This document shows, piece after piece, positions 8,093 through 18,675 of a DNA stretch of 64,000 nt (position 1 is the stretch's first letter; each line of letters opens with the position of its first letter). The DNA lies in assembly GCF_020421205.1 (NCBI RefSeq), contig NZ_JAIZZH010000001.1, positions 1,285,691 to 1,349,690 on the forward strand, written 5' to 3'. A program made the translations under genes and the position numbers. The notes below the pieces were generated by a model that saw nothing but the letters and a program-made list of their open reading frames with translations, was not told the DNA's origin and searched no databases. The DNA comes from Hymenobacter pini. GTDB lineage: Bacteria; Bacteroidota; Bacteroidia; Cytophagales; Hymenobacteraceae.

Positions 8093-8130
8093 CCTGAATA
8101 AACACTGAGCGTTCCGTATAGCTTCTCCTA

Positions 8131-8194
8131 CTTCTAGAGTACAGAAAAGCCTCATCCCTGAATCAAGACATGAGGCTTTTCTGTACTCTAGAAG
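8131..8194. terminator. Long perfect hairpin between convergent genes
   Basis: A perfect 25-bp inverted repeat: 8131-8155 (begins CTTCTAGAGTACAGAAAAGC) against 8170-8194, loop 14 bases. It lies between the membrane protein gene and the rhodanese gene, which run toward each other. The internal AGAAAAG/CTTTTCT lets either strand end in a short T-run, so a bidirectional terminator is likely, although the stem is unusually long. Confidence 0.7.
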
Positions 8195-8201
8195 GCATGT
8201 A

Positions 8202-8657
8202 TTATTTCTTGACCCCTTCCTTCGCCAAGGTTTCATAAGCACCGGCATTCAGCACTTTCTTGAAACCTTTGTCCTGCATTACCAAACCAGCTTGGTTGCT
8301 GCGGTTGCCGGAGCGGCAGTACAGTACGTACACTTTGTTGGGGTCGAGCGACGCGAGGCGGGAGGCAAAATCAGGGGAGTTGAAGTTGAGGTTTTCGGCC
8401 CCGACAAGGTGGCCGGCGGCGAATTCCTCCGGAGTACGTACGTCGAGCAGTACCGTGCCGGGTTGCTGGAGCAGAACCTTGGCTTCCTGGGGCGGAATTT
8501 TGGTAACGGCCGGTGCGGCAACGACGGCCGTTTCACCCCGAAGTGCGACATTCTTGGGGAGAGGAGAAGCCAGCTTGGCATCTTGAACCACATTGGTTTG
8601 CGCCATTGCGCTCAGTGAGGCCACAGCAAAAGCGAGGGTAAGCGAATAGCGGAGCAT
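8202..8657 (-). CDS. Exported rhodanese-like domain protein
   Basis: A 151-residue protein with signal peptide MLRYSLTLAFAVASLSAMAQ and one rhodanese domain (about 55-148). The motif LLDVRTPEEFAAGHL is typical, and the active-site loop CRSGNRS places the catalytic cysteine at residue 114. Single-domain rhodaneses transfer sulfane sulfur; being exported it may serve in periplasmic sulfur or redox handling. The start at 8657 is chosen for its signal peptide; the longer frame runs into a palindromic repeat. The gene follows ligA on the same strand, separated by that repeat. Confidence 0.88.
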   Translation of the reverse strand: MLRYSLTLAFAVASLSAMAQTNVVQDAKLASPLPKNVALRGETAVVAAPAVTKIPPQEAKVLLQQPGTVLLDVRTPEEFAAGHLVGAENLNFNSPDFASRLASLDPNKVYVLYCRSGNRSNQAGLVMQDKGFKKVLNAGAYETLAKEGVKK

Positions 8658-8761
8658 AGGATAGATGGATTGATGGAAGAAACTGGTTGAAAGACGAGCG
8701 CTCAGCGGAAAGCGTTGCCTGCCGGAAAGAATGGTTTTCCCACGGCAGCACACAGAATTGA

Positions 8762-8833
8762 GCGTTGAATTCAACCGGCAGTCATGCAGACACTCTGCTG
8801 CGCCTGCGCACGACTGCCGGTTGAACTCAACGC
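8762..8833. repeat. Palindromic element downstream of ligA
   Basis: GCGTTGAATTCAACCGGCAG (8762-8783 in full) pairs with 8812-8833 with a single mismatch over 22 bases; the loop is 28 bases. Each arm also contains a small self-palindrome around TTGAATTCAA. No T-run follows on either strand, so it is better described as a REP-like hairpin than as a terminator. Confidence 0.7.
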
Positions 8834-8848
8834 CCACTTATTGCCTGT

Positions 8849-11059
<2,211 letters not shown>

Positions 11060-11070
11060 CTAAAACAGAA

Positions 11071-11101
11071 AAACCCGTCAGTGGTAAAATCTGACGGGTT
11101 T
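11071..11101 (-). terminator. Intrinsic terminator after the DUF4920 gene
   Basis: Perfect stem AAACCCGTCAG / CTGACGGGTTT with a 9-base loop, followed on the minus strand by T-rich sequence. It separates the DUF4920 gene (ends 11131) from ligA. Confidence 0.85.
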
Positions 11102-11130
11102 TCGATGAATGCAATAAGGAAATTAAATGC

Positions 11131-11682
11131 CTATAACTGGCCCTGAATCAGCACCCCGTCAGCCTCAAAATTGAGCTGCTCCTGAGGCTTGGTAATGGCG
11201 GCAATTTCCTTTGCCGATTTGCCGGCATCCTTGGCGTAGTGCTGCTGGGCCGCTACCGATACCACTTCGCGCTGCGCTATGCCGTTGACTACCACGGTGC
11301 GGCCGGCAATGTCCTTGGGCACGAAGAAGGCATAGTCCTTGAATTTCACGCGCATCTTCTGGCCATCGGGCAGGGCCAGGGTCAGCCAGCAGCCTTTGGC
11401 CTGGCACACGGCGTCGGCTTTGCCTACCAGCGTGAGTGGGGCTGAAGAGCGGCTGCCCAGCAACTGCCGAACCTCACCCACCGGGCGGGCCTTAGCTGCA
11501 GCAAAGCTGGTGCCGTAGATGGTGCCGGGCGCCACGGTTTTGGCTTTTGCCTGGGCTGCCGTTTCGGCTTTGTTATCACAGGCCTCGGCTACTTTAATCG
11601 ACTTTTTCTGGGCCGATACGCTTAGGGGTAGGCTCAGGGCCAGCGCGGCGGCCGGAATGCTCAGCGAAAGGAAAGAACGCAT
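11131..11682 (-). CDS. DUF4920 domain-containing exported protein
   Basis: A 183-residue exported protein (signal peptide MRSFLSLSIPAAALALSLPLSVSA). The C-terminal two thirds match the DUF4920 pattern: a start near GTIYGTSF, the segment VCQAKGCWLTLALPDG with its paired cysteines, the basic patch MRVKFKDYAFFVP, and a beta-strand VVVNGIAQREVVS. The family is widespread in Bacteroidota and its function is unknown; the CxxxGCW segment could bind metal. It shares strand and order with the neighbouring DUF3108/TapB-like gene, 36 bases upstream, so both may form one transcript ending at the terminator at 11.07 kb. Confidence 0.85.
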   Translation of the reverse strand: MRSFLSLSIPAAALALSLPLSVSAQKKSIKVAEACDNKAETAAQAKAKTVAPGTIYGTSFAAAKARPVGEVRQLLGSRSSAPLTLVGKADAVCQAKGCWLTLALPDGQKMRVKFKDYAFFVPKDIAGRTVVVNGIAQREVVSVAAQQHYAKDAGKSAKEIAAITKPQEQLNFEADGVLIQGQL

Positions 11683-11718
11683 AACAGGCGACGAAAAGGA
11701 TTGGTTGGAGGCCTGAAT

Positions 11719-12507
11719 TTACGATTTTTTCACCTTGATTTTCTCTTTCACCTTGTGCTGGCCGTTGGTGGCCGTGCCGCTGTTGATGGCCGTCAGGAGC
11801 TGGGTTTGGCTCAGCTTGCCCTTCTTGTCATACAGCTCCGTTTTCACAATGCCTACCTCCGGCGAGTAGTACTGCACCAAGCGCGCTGCGTCGCGCATCA
11901 CCATGTCGGCCCGCGCTACTGTAGCAGATTCCTGCTGGCCTTCTACTTTATAGCACTGAAACGTGCCAGCGGGCGTGGTTACGGCCTCCGTGCCGGTGAT
12001 TTTGCGGTTTTGTACCAGGGCATTCACGGTGGCAATGTGTACCGCCGAGCTGCGCACATCCACCGAAACGCCTCCGCTGGGCAGGCTGCTACCTACGGTG
12101 GGCTGGTTGGGCCAAGCAATAGGCTGGGGCGAATACGTGAAGAGCCGTTCCCGGAAGGAGCGGAGGGCGTCGGGGGCCAGCAGCACCATACCATCGGTGA
12201 AAGTGGTATCCTGGCGGCAGCGGAATGTAAGGTCCTGTTGATGCTGCAGGCGGTTTTTGGCATCGTACAGGCCTTGTTTAAGCAGTACGGTGTTGGTCGT
12301 GACGGTTTTCTTTTTGTTCTGCTCCGAGCCCATACTCACCACGCGCTGCCGGATGCTGCCAGCGGGTTTGCCAGCGGCATCCTGCAGCTGGTACACGCGC
12401 TCCATATTATCGTGGAGGCCGAAAGGATTTGGGCATTCAGTTGTAGGGGCCTGGGCGGCTACAGCGGCTGGCAATAGGGTAGCCAGCGTAATCAGATATC
12501 GGCTCAT
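11719..12507 (-). CDS. Exported DUF3108/TapB-like protein
   Basis: A 262-residue exported protein; the start at 12507 gives signal peptide MSRYLITLATLLPAAVAAQA. The mature protein is beta-rich and carries the segment TPAGTFQCYKVEGQQ followed by YYSPEVGIVKTELYDKKGK, a pattern typical of DUF3108/TapB-like proteins, which form barrel or lipocalin-like folds in the periplasm. The C-terminus is strongly basic (KVKEKIKVKKS). Function unknown. It is divergent from the small gene pair at 12718 and probably co-transcribed with the DUF4920 gene. Confidence 0.75.
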   Translation of the reverse strand: MSRYLITLATLLPAAVAAQAPTTECPNPFGLHDNMERVYQLQDAAGKPAGSIRQRVVSMGSEQNKKKTVTTNTVLLKQGLYDAKNRLQHQQDLTFRCRQDTTFTDGMVLLAPDALRSFRERLFTYSPQPIAWPNQPTVGSSLPSGGVSVDVRSSAVHIATVNALVQNRKITGTEAVTTPAGTFQCYKVEGQQESATVARADMVMRDAARLVQYYSPEVGIVKTELYDKKGKLSQTQLLTAINSGTATNGQHKVKEKIKVKKS

Positions 12508-12717
12508 GGGGTACTGTAAGTGGGTGGGAAACCAACCGTTGAGGCTGCATACGAAACCGGCTTCATTTGGATTTTGGCCTGATACCGGAACTGCTATACT
12601 GCCCTGTGGCAAAGGCCTTGCCAACTCAAGCGTGTAACTTGCCCCCGTGCCCGCCGTTTGTGCTAGCGGCAGTGCCCACACGTATTCGCTCACCCTTCTT
12701 TCTCCCAACCACGAACT

Positions 12718-12960
12718 ATGCCTGACCAATCAACCTCCTGGGCCGATACGGCGGCCTCGTTACTCTCCAAGCTTTCAGGTGGCGTAGAGCTGGTCCTCAA
12801 CTTTGAGCAGATGGAGCTACAAATGCCTAACCCCCAGAACCCGGCGGCTCCTACCACGTTCCGGCTGAATGGTAGCCTGCGCATCCGCACGCGCGGCGAA
12901 AACCAGCCCAATCAGCCCAGCAACTCCCTGCCGCCCGCCAACCCCTCCAGCCTTGGCTAA
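12718..12960 (+). CDS. Small hypothetical protein, first of an overlapping pair
   Basis: An 80-residue soluble protein: a hydrophobic beta-rich core (GGVELVLNFEQMELQMP, then TFRLNGSLRIRTRG) and an Asn/Pro/Ser-rich tail. No known family. Its stop TAA overlaps the proposed TTG start of the next gene (TTGGCTAA), an arrangement typical of translational coupling. An alternative is that the two are halves of one gene broken by a frameshift, since the Pro-rich tail would serve well as a linker to the next beta-rich domain. Confidence 0.55.
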   Translation: MPDQSTSWADTAASLLSKLSGGVELVLNFEQMELQMPNPQNPAAPTTFRLNGSLRIRTRGENQPNQPSNSLPPANPSSLG

Positions 12961-13294
12961 CGGTATTGATATCGAGGCGCGGCTAGTTATTAGCTTCGAT
13001 GGCGACGACATCCAGATAGCTGGCTCGGGCGGGTACCTGATTGTGAACCTGCCCAGCCAGCGCGTGCTGGACAAGCTCACCAGCGGTCCGCCCAAAGACC
13101 CTAACGCCCCGTCCGAGCCCCGCACCGGCCCCAAACTCGACCCGCTGCAGCAGTTGAACGACTTGGCCCACCAACTGGGCCTGGTGCTGGATCTGCGGGT
13201 GGGCGGCAAAACCTACGTCACCTTTGGAGTAGGGCGCTCGGCCAAGATTACCCTTAACGCCGTGCTGGGCAAAATTGGCTCTTTTTTCCGGTAG
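12953..13294 (+). CDS. Small hypothetical protein, coupled to the preceding gene
   Basis: A 113-residue protein starting at TTG 12953 (MANGIDIEARLVISFDG), overlapping the upstream stop by eight bases. A beta-rich N-terminal part (IQIAGSGGYLIVNLPS) is followed by a Pro-rich loop and a helical segment LDPLQQLNDLAHQLGLVLDLRVGG, ending with a basic tail. No ATG is available near this point, and the frame extending further upstream reads through the neighbour. I do not recognise a family. Co-expression with the upstream gene is strongly suggested by the overlap. Confidence 0.5.
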   Translation: MANGIDIEARLVISFDGDDIQIAGSGGYLIVNLPSQRVLDKLTSGPPKDPNAPSEPRTGPKLDPLQQLNDLAHQLGLVLDLRVGGKTYVTFGVGRSAKITLNAVLGKIGSFFR

Positions 13295-13471
13295 AGCTTC
13301 CGTCGAAAATAACTTTGAAAACAGGCCCGCAGCCCGAAAAATCGTACACCGGAGCTGAATGCTTTTCCGTATCTTGGTCAATGGCCTAGTCTGGCGTTTC
13401 CCTCGTTTGCAGCCGGAACTAAAGGTCAGGTAATTGGTTTGCTACTCCGTACGCAGTTCTCCTTCACCTCC

Positions 13472-14119
13472 ATGAATTCCGACTTTGAACGCAGCAATAC
13501 GGTAGGGGCCAACCACCCGGTTTCTTCCTTTCGGCGCCTGGAGCGCGTGCCGCTGTTGCTGATGATGCTGTACGTGGGGCTGGCGGGCATTTCGGCTCTT
13601 TTTCTGGTACTGATTGGGGCGTACGCCTACACCCGGCTGCACAACGGAGAGGGTAATGGCAGCGGTTATCCGCTGCCCCGCTTTTTCTCGCTGAGCACGG
13701 TGGTACTGCTAGTGAGCAGCTACGTGCTGGCACAAAGCAAGCGGCTCTATGCCCAAGACGATTTGCCGGCCCTGGCCCGTTGCCTGGGGGCTACGTTTCT
13801 GCTGAGCAGCATATTTGCCGGGCTGCAGTTTCAAGGTTGGCAGGAGATGCTGCAGCAGGGCTTCAACTTCACAGGCAAATCCAGCAGCACGTTTGTATAC
13901 CTCATGTCCGGGTTGCACGTGGCGCACGTGCTGGGGGGCATGCTGTTTCTGCTGGTGCTGCTGGTGCGCACGCATCATGCCTCCCGCGACGCGGTGCGTA
14001 GCCTAGTGTTCATCCGCAACCCCTACCGCCGTCTGCAGCTGCGCATGATAACGCTGTACTGGCACTTTATTGATGCAGTTTGGATTGCACTGTTCGCGTC
14101 GTTTTTATTTCTGTATTGA
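13472..14119 (+). CDS. Heme-copper oxidase subunit III-like protein
   Basis: A 215-residue integral membrane protein with five apparent transmembrane helices, matching the COX3 family of cytochrome c oxidase small subunits. Recognisable parts are the first helix (MLYVGLAGISALFLVLIGAY), the segment LQFQGWQEMLQQGFNFTG, the helix with SGLHVAHVLGGM, and the final YWHFIDAVWIALF, which is the most conserved signature of the family. Subunit III stabilises the oxidase core rather than carrying cofactors. No subunit I or II gene is adjacent, so it is an isolated copy. The ATG at 13472 fits the family; upstream residues are not signal-like. Confidence 0.88.
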   Translation: MNSDFERSNTVGANHPVSSFRRLERVPLLLMMLYVGLAGISALFLVLIGAYAYTRLHNGEGNGSGYPLPRFFSLSTVVLLVSSYVLAQSKRLYAQDDLPALARCLGATFLLSSIFAGLQFQGWQEMLQQGFNFTGKSSSTFVYLMSGLHVAHVLGGMLFLLVLLVRTHHASRDAVRSLVFIRNPYRRLQLRMITLYWHFIDAVWIALFASFLFLY

Positions 14120-14206
14120 ACAGGCAGCACACAGCCTCGCAACGCTCATCGCACTAAAATCTGAGGCCTTGGCTTTTATAAATCGAATGCTTGGAGCGGG
14201 TAGGGG

Positions 14207-16456
14207 CTAGTTGGCAATTGTTACGGTGCCTTTATACTTCTTACCGTCCGTAAACTCAATCAGGTAGAAATATACGCCCGCGGGCTGGTGGCCGCCGTCC
14301 CAGCGGAATGCCCGGTTGTTGGTGCGGAATACCTGATTACCCCAGCGCGAGAAGATGAGGATATCGGCGAAGTTGGAGTCGCAAAAGTCCGGCGGCAGGT
14401 TGGCCTTGGCGTTGTCCAGTGTGAATACGTCGTTTTTGCCATCAACCTGATAGGGTGTGATGATGTTGGGCGGCAGAAATGGCTTGGGAGCGGGCGGCTC
14501 CACTTCAAACCGTACCGTGCGGGTGCGGGGCTGCGGCCGGCAGGTGTTTTCCTGCAACTGAAACGTGACCTCTAGCCCATTGCGCCGTACGGCCTCGCAA
14601 TTGCTCACCCAGCGGAACGTGGCGTTGGCGGCCCCGATGCCGTTGCGCGGCGTAAACGTCATGCCGGCCGTGGCCAAGTCGAAGCCGTTGCCGGTGGCGC
14701 CCAATACCAAGGCATCCTGATCAATGTCGGTGCCCGCCAGCGTTGCCTCAAATACACCATCCAGCGGCCGGCGTATTACCGTAATGGAGTCGGCCGCCGT
14801 GGGGGCGGGGAAGGAGCTGGTGAGAGCCGGGGGCGTATTCTGGTAGTCAATCCGCACCGGAATAACTACCGTGCTAGCCTGCCGCTCGTTGCAGGGCGAG
14901 GCCGCAGCCGTAAAGTCAAACTCATACAAGGGCTTATCTACGGCCCGGCAATCAACGCGCCAGCTGAAGCGGCCGTTGAGCTGGCTGCCCGCGCCTTGCT
15001 GGGTAAGGTTGGCGCCCAGGCTGGCCGGCGCAAAGCCTCGTCCGGCCATGGTAAGCGTGAGTGGGTCGCCATCAGGGTCGGTGGCGGCCAGGTCAAACGT
15101 TATCAGGTCGCCCACCCGAGCCCGGATGGGTAGCGCCGCGGTGGTGGTGAGGGTTGGGTCACCGTTGGGGTTGGGCACGGAGGTGAAGGCCACCCGCACG
15201 GTGTCGCGCTTGGGCAGGCTGCAGCCATTATCGGCCACTATCACATCCAGCAGGTACACTTTGCCGCGAGTATTAAAGCACTCCGGAAAGCACAGGCGCG
15301 ATACAACGGTATCGGGCACGCCGGGGGCGCGCACGTTACCCTGTTGCACGCTGAGAGAGGGCAACACGCCGCTAAAGTTCACCGGGCTCAGCGACAGAGT
15401 AAGGGCCGAAGCCTGGTCGGCATCGGTGAAGCGCAGGGTGACGCAGCGACTTGCACCCGGCGTGAGGCGCAGGGTGTCGCGGCCGGGCTGGTAGCTGCGG
15501 GTGGTGCCGGGCGCCTGCAGCAGCACTTTAGGCCGGGCGTTGGTAGGGCAGGTGATGACCTTGAGTTGAAAGTCGCGCCGTACTTCGCCCAGCCGCACGC
15601 CTTTGCGGTACTCGGTACACCGGATGGCAAATACAAACAGCCCCACCTGGGTGGGGCGCACTTCCAGCCGGCCGCTCTGCCGCCCAATCCGCAGGGTCGG
15701 GTTGCCCGGAATCTGGTTGGTTTCGCTCAGGCCCGGCAGCCAGGTAATGGGGGCGTAAGGAGCGGGGTCGGCGAAGCCAGGGTTGGGAAAGGCAGTGGTG
15801 GTGTGGCCGTTGAGGGGCGTTACGAGGTCATACACCAGGGAGTCACCGTCGGCATCCTGCCCCCCGAAGTTGTAGTAGAATAATTCGCCCCGGCAGGCAT
15901 AGTCGCTGAGGGGCGGGAAAATGCGCGGGGTGGAGTTGCGCAGAACCCCGCCGTTGCGGGTGATGGGCGGAATTTCCAGGTAAAACGCCTGCGCGGCTCC
16001 GGCCGGATTCACAATATTGCTGATGCTATTGTTGCGGCAGCACCGCTCCACGGCCACGTAGTACCCGGCCGCGTTGGCGTACGACTGGGGCGCGAGAGTA
16101 ATAGCGCGGGTGTACACAATGCGGCGCGTAACCAACTCGGAGTTGGCACAGGCCGGAATGGTGTAGCTTACCAGCGTGTTGCTGGTGAGCGGCAGCGCAA
16201 CGTCCATTACCCGTCGGTTGGAGCCCTTCTCAAAAATGCTGGCTACCATTTGTGGGTCCAGGGCGCCCGGGTCGCCCTTTACGGCATCGAAGTACAGGTT
16301 GAGGGTAAGCTGATAGGAGTTGCCACTCAGGTACTGCAGGTCCAGCTCACCGCCCACAATGTGCGTGGCCCAGGCTGCCGGGGCCAACAAACAGCACAAC
16401 AGTAGCAGAAGCAAAAAACGGCCGAAAAACGAGAAGCGAGGTAAAATTGACTTCAT
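14207..16456 (-). CDS. Large secreted protein with gliding-motility-type (T9SS type B) C-terminal domain
   Basis: A 749-residue exported protein. The start at 16456 gives a strong signal peptide (RFLLLLLLCCLLAPAAWA). The body is beta-rich with repeated immunoglobulin- or cadherin-like segments, each containing Asp-rich turns such as DADGDSLVYDL, DPDGDPLTLTM and DIDQDALVL that may bind calcium. The last ~85 residues form a CHU_C/gliding-motility C-terminal domain (NIITPYQVDGKNDVF, ILIFSRWGNQVF, WDGGHQPAGVYFYLI, KGTVTI), the type B sorting signal for type IX secretion. Likely a cell-surface or released adhesin-like protein. Divergent from the M1 peptidase, another T9SS substrate. Confidence 0.88.
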   Translation of the reverse strand: MKSILPRFSFFGRFLLLLLLCCLLAPAAWATHIVGGELDLQYLSGNSYQLTLNLYFDAVKGDPGALDPQMVASIFEKGSNRRVMDVALPLTSNTLVSYTIPACANSELVTRRIVYTRAITLAPQSYANAAGYYVAVERCCRNNSISNIVNPAGAAQAFYLEIPPITRNGGVLRNSTPRIFPPLSDYACRGELFYYNFGGQDADGDSLVYDLVTPLNGHTTTAFPNPGFADPAPYAPITWLPGLSETNQIPGNPTLRIGRQSGRLEVRPTQVGLFVFAIRCTEYRKGVRLGEVRRDFQLKVITCPTNARPKVLLQAPGTTRSYQPGRDTLRLTPGASRCVTLRFTDADQASALTLSLSPVNFSGVLPSLSVQQGNVRAPGVPDTVVSRLCFPECFNTRGKVYLLDVIVADNGCSLPKRDTVRVAFTSVPNPNGDPTLTTTAALPIRARVGDLITFDLAATDPDGDPLTLTMAGRGFAPASLGANLTQQGAGSQLNGRFSWRVDCRAVDKPLYEFDFTAAASPCNERQASTVVIPVRIDYQNTPPALTSSFPAPTAADSITVIRRPLDGVFEATLAGTDIDQDALVLGATGNGFDLATAGMTFTPRNGIGAANATFRWVSNCEAVRRNGLEVTFQLQENTCRPQPRTRTVRFEVEPPAPKPFLPPNIITPYQVDGKNDVFTLDNAKANLPPDFCDSNFADILIFSRWGNQVFRTNNRAFRWDGGHQPAGVYFYLIEFTDGKKYKGTVTIAN

Positions 16457-16547
16457 ACACGCACAAAAAGCAAGCTCTCCGGTAAGGTACAACTACTCCG
16501 GCCAACTATCTGCATCCGGTGCCGGCGCCGTACAAGCATTTGCACCG

Positions 16548-16555
16548 TACCTTTC
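16548..16555 (+). promoter_or_regulatory. Candidate -7 box TACCTTTC upstream of the M1 peptidase
   Basis: TACCTTTC, one base from TAnnTTTG, ends 25 bases before the chosen ATG at 16581. Confidence 0.25.
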
Positions 16556-16580
16556 GCTTCCATCCTCTACCCACTTTCAT

Positions 16581-18596
16581 ATGCTCCTTCGTTACTATGC
16601 AGCGGCAGTTGCGGCGCTGGGCCTGAGCGTCCCGGCTCTGGCGCAGATTCCTGCCTATCAACCCGACCTCACGGACTTCAGCGGGGCTGCGGCTACGGCC
16701 TGCGCTCAGGCCCATACCGGTGCGGCCCGTCCGGCGTATGCCAGCCTCAGTCACCGTCAGAAAATGGCCCGCTACGATGTAAAATACTACAAGCTGGACC
16801 TGAACCTGACCAATACTACCCGGGATGTTAGCGGGGTGGTGACCATTAAAGGCTTGGCCGGCGCTGCCGGGCTCGATTCGCTGGCGTTTGAATTGTACAC
16901 CTCGCACACCATCGACTCGGTGGTGGTGAATGGCCGCCGGAGTGCGGGCGTGCGCCGCGTGGGGCTGGGCGACGTAACCGTGGGGCTGACGCAGCCGGTG
17001 GCGGCCAACGCCCTGTTCAACGCCCTTATTTACTACCGGGGCACCGCGCCAAACGGCAACTCCGCCGCCATCGGGAATGCTCTGGACACCCGTGTTGTTT
17101 CCACTTACGGCGTAAGTACCACCTGGAGCCTCTCGGAGCCCTACAATGCCTACGAGTGGTGGCCCTGCAAGCAGGTGCTCACGGACAAAGCTGATTCTTC
17201 GGATGTCTGGGTTTCTACCGCGGCTTCCAATAAGGTAGGCTCCAACGGCATTCTGCAGCGCAGCACACCCCTGGCCGATGGCCGGGTGCGGTACGAATGG
17301 AAGTCACGCAACCCCATTGACTATTACTTGATTTCGGTGGCTGTGGCGCCCTATGTGGAATACGTGAACTACGCCCAGCCAGCCGGTGGGCCGCGCATTC
17401 CCATCGTCAATTACGTGTACAATCAGGCGGCCCTCAACACGTACCGCACGGAAATCGACCGGACTCCCGGCTTCATCGAAAATTACTCGGAGCTGGTGGG
17501 TTTGTACCCGTTTGCCAACGAGAAGTACGGCCACAGCATGGCCCCCATTGGCGGTGGTATGGAGCACCAGACCATGACCACGCAGGACGGCTTCACCTTC
17601 ACCCTGACGGCCCATGAGCTGTTTCACCAGTGGTGCGGCGACAACGTGACGTGCGGGGCCTGGGAGGATATCTGGCTGAATGAGGGCTTTGCTTCCTACG
17701 GCGAGTACCTGTCGTTGAACCGGTTCAGCTCGGCCGCTGCCGCCCGCTCCTGGATGGACCAGGCCCATACCACGGCCATGAGCCAGCCCGGCGGCAGCGT
17801 ATTCGTAACGGATACCAGCAGCGTCAGCCGCATCTTCAGTACCCGCCTCTCCTATAAAAAAGGTGCTTCGCTGGTGCACATGCTGCGCTACCTGCTCAAC
17901 GATGATGTGAAGTTTTTCCGGGCTTTGCGCACCTACCAGAGCACGTATGGCGGCCGCACCGCCCGCACCCGCGACCTACAGCGCATTTTTGAGGCGGAAG
18001 CCAACCGCTCCCTGCAGTATTTCTTCGACCAGTGGTTCCGGGGCCAGGGCTACCCCACCTTTACGGTGCGCTGGAACCAAGCCAATGGGCTGGTATACAT
18101 TCAGAACACTGAAATCACGTCTATGCCCACGGTAACGCCCTTCTTCAATACCGATGTGGATTACCGCCTGACCTTCACGGATGGCACTACCCGTACGCTG
18201 CGCCTCAACCAGTACCAGGCGGTAGTATCGGCCGCCGTGGCTGAGACGCGCCCCATCAGCAGCATCAGCGTCGACCCCGACCAATGGCTGCTGAACGGCA
18301 CCGGGACCATCACCCGGGATACGGGCCTGATTACCGGTACCCGCTCCGGAGTGGCCCTGGCGGCGCTAACCGTATACCCCAACCCTTGCCGTGACCAGCT
18401 AAAACTGGCCGATTTCAGTGGGGGGCAGGCCACCGCTGAAGTACTGGACGCCACCGGACGCGTGGTGCTGCGGCAGCGGGTCACGGCAGCGTTTCCCGTG
18501 CTGCACACGGCGTCGCTGGCTCCCGGCCTGTACCAGCTGCGCCTCCTGACGCCGGAAGGCGTAGCGGCCCAGGCCCGCTTCGCCCGCGCCGAATAG
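16581..18596 (+). CDS. M1 family aminopeptidase with T9SS type A sorting domain
   Basis: A 671-residue secreted gluzincin metallopeptidase. From ATG 16581 a signal peptide (LRYYAAAVAALGLSVPALAQ) leads into the N-terminal saddle domain. The exopeptidase motif reads GGGMEHQTM instead of the usual GAMEN, with His in place of Asn. Zinc ligands are H345 and H349 in HELFHQW, with E346 catalytic, and E368 in NEGFA. The last ~80 residues (LTVYPNPCRDQLKL, VLDATGRVV, LAPGLYQLRL) are a type A T9SS sorting domain, so the enzyme is delivered to the cell surface or medium. It shares a divergent promoter region with the type B T9SS substrate gene. Confidence 0.92.
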   Translation: MLLRYYAAAVAALGLSVPALAQIPAYQPDLTDFSGAAATACAQAHTGAARPAYASLSHRQKMARYDVKYYKLDLNLTNTTRDVSGVVTIKGLAGAAGLDSLAFELYTSHTIDSVVVNGRRSAGVRRVGLGDVTVGLTQPVAANALFNALIYYRGTAPNGNSAAIGNALDTRVVSTYGVSTTWSLSEPYNAYEWWPCKQVLTDKADSSDVWVSTAASNKVGSNGILQRSTPLADGRVRYEWKSRNPIDYYLISVAVAPYVEYVNYAQPAGGPRIPIVNYVYNQAALNTYRTEIDRTPGFIENYSELVGLYPFANEKYGHSMAPIGGGMEHQTMTTQDGFTFTLTAHELFHQWCGDNVTCGAWEDIWLNEGFASYGEYLSLNRFSSAAAARSWMDQAHTTAMSQPGGSVFVTDTSSVSRIFSTRLSYKKGASLVHMLRYLLNDDVKFFRALRTYQSTYGGRTARTRDLQRIFEAEANRSLQYFFDQWFRGQGYPTFTVRWNQANGLVYIQNTEITSMPTVTPFFNTDVDYRLTFTDGTTRTLRLNQYQAVVSAAVAETRPISSISVDPDQWLLNGTGTITRDTGLITGTRSGVALAALTVYPNPCRDQLKLADFSGGQATAEVLDATGRVVLRQRVTAAFPVLHTASLAPGLYQLRLLTPEGVAAQARFARAE

Positions 18597-18611
18597 CGGT
18601 AAGCTCCAAAC

Positions 18612-18650
18612 AAAAGCCGCCGACTCTTGCAGTAAGAGCCGGCGGCTTTT
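18612..18650. terminator. Bidirectional terminator between convergent genes
   Basis: Stem AAAAGCCGCCG(a)CTCTT / AAGAG(c)CGGCGGCTTTT with a 5-base loop and T-runs on both strands, between the M1 peptidase gene and the convergent gene ending at 18676. Confidence 0.9.
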
Positions 18651-18675
18651 GCTTATGGGCTGCCTGAAGGCCGAT

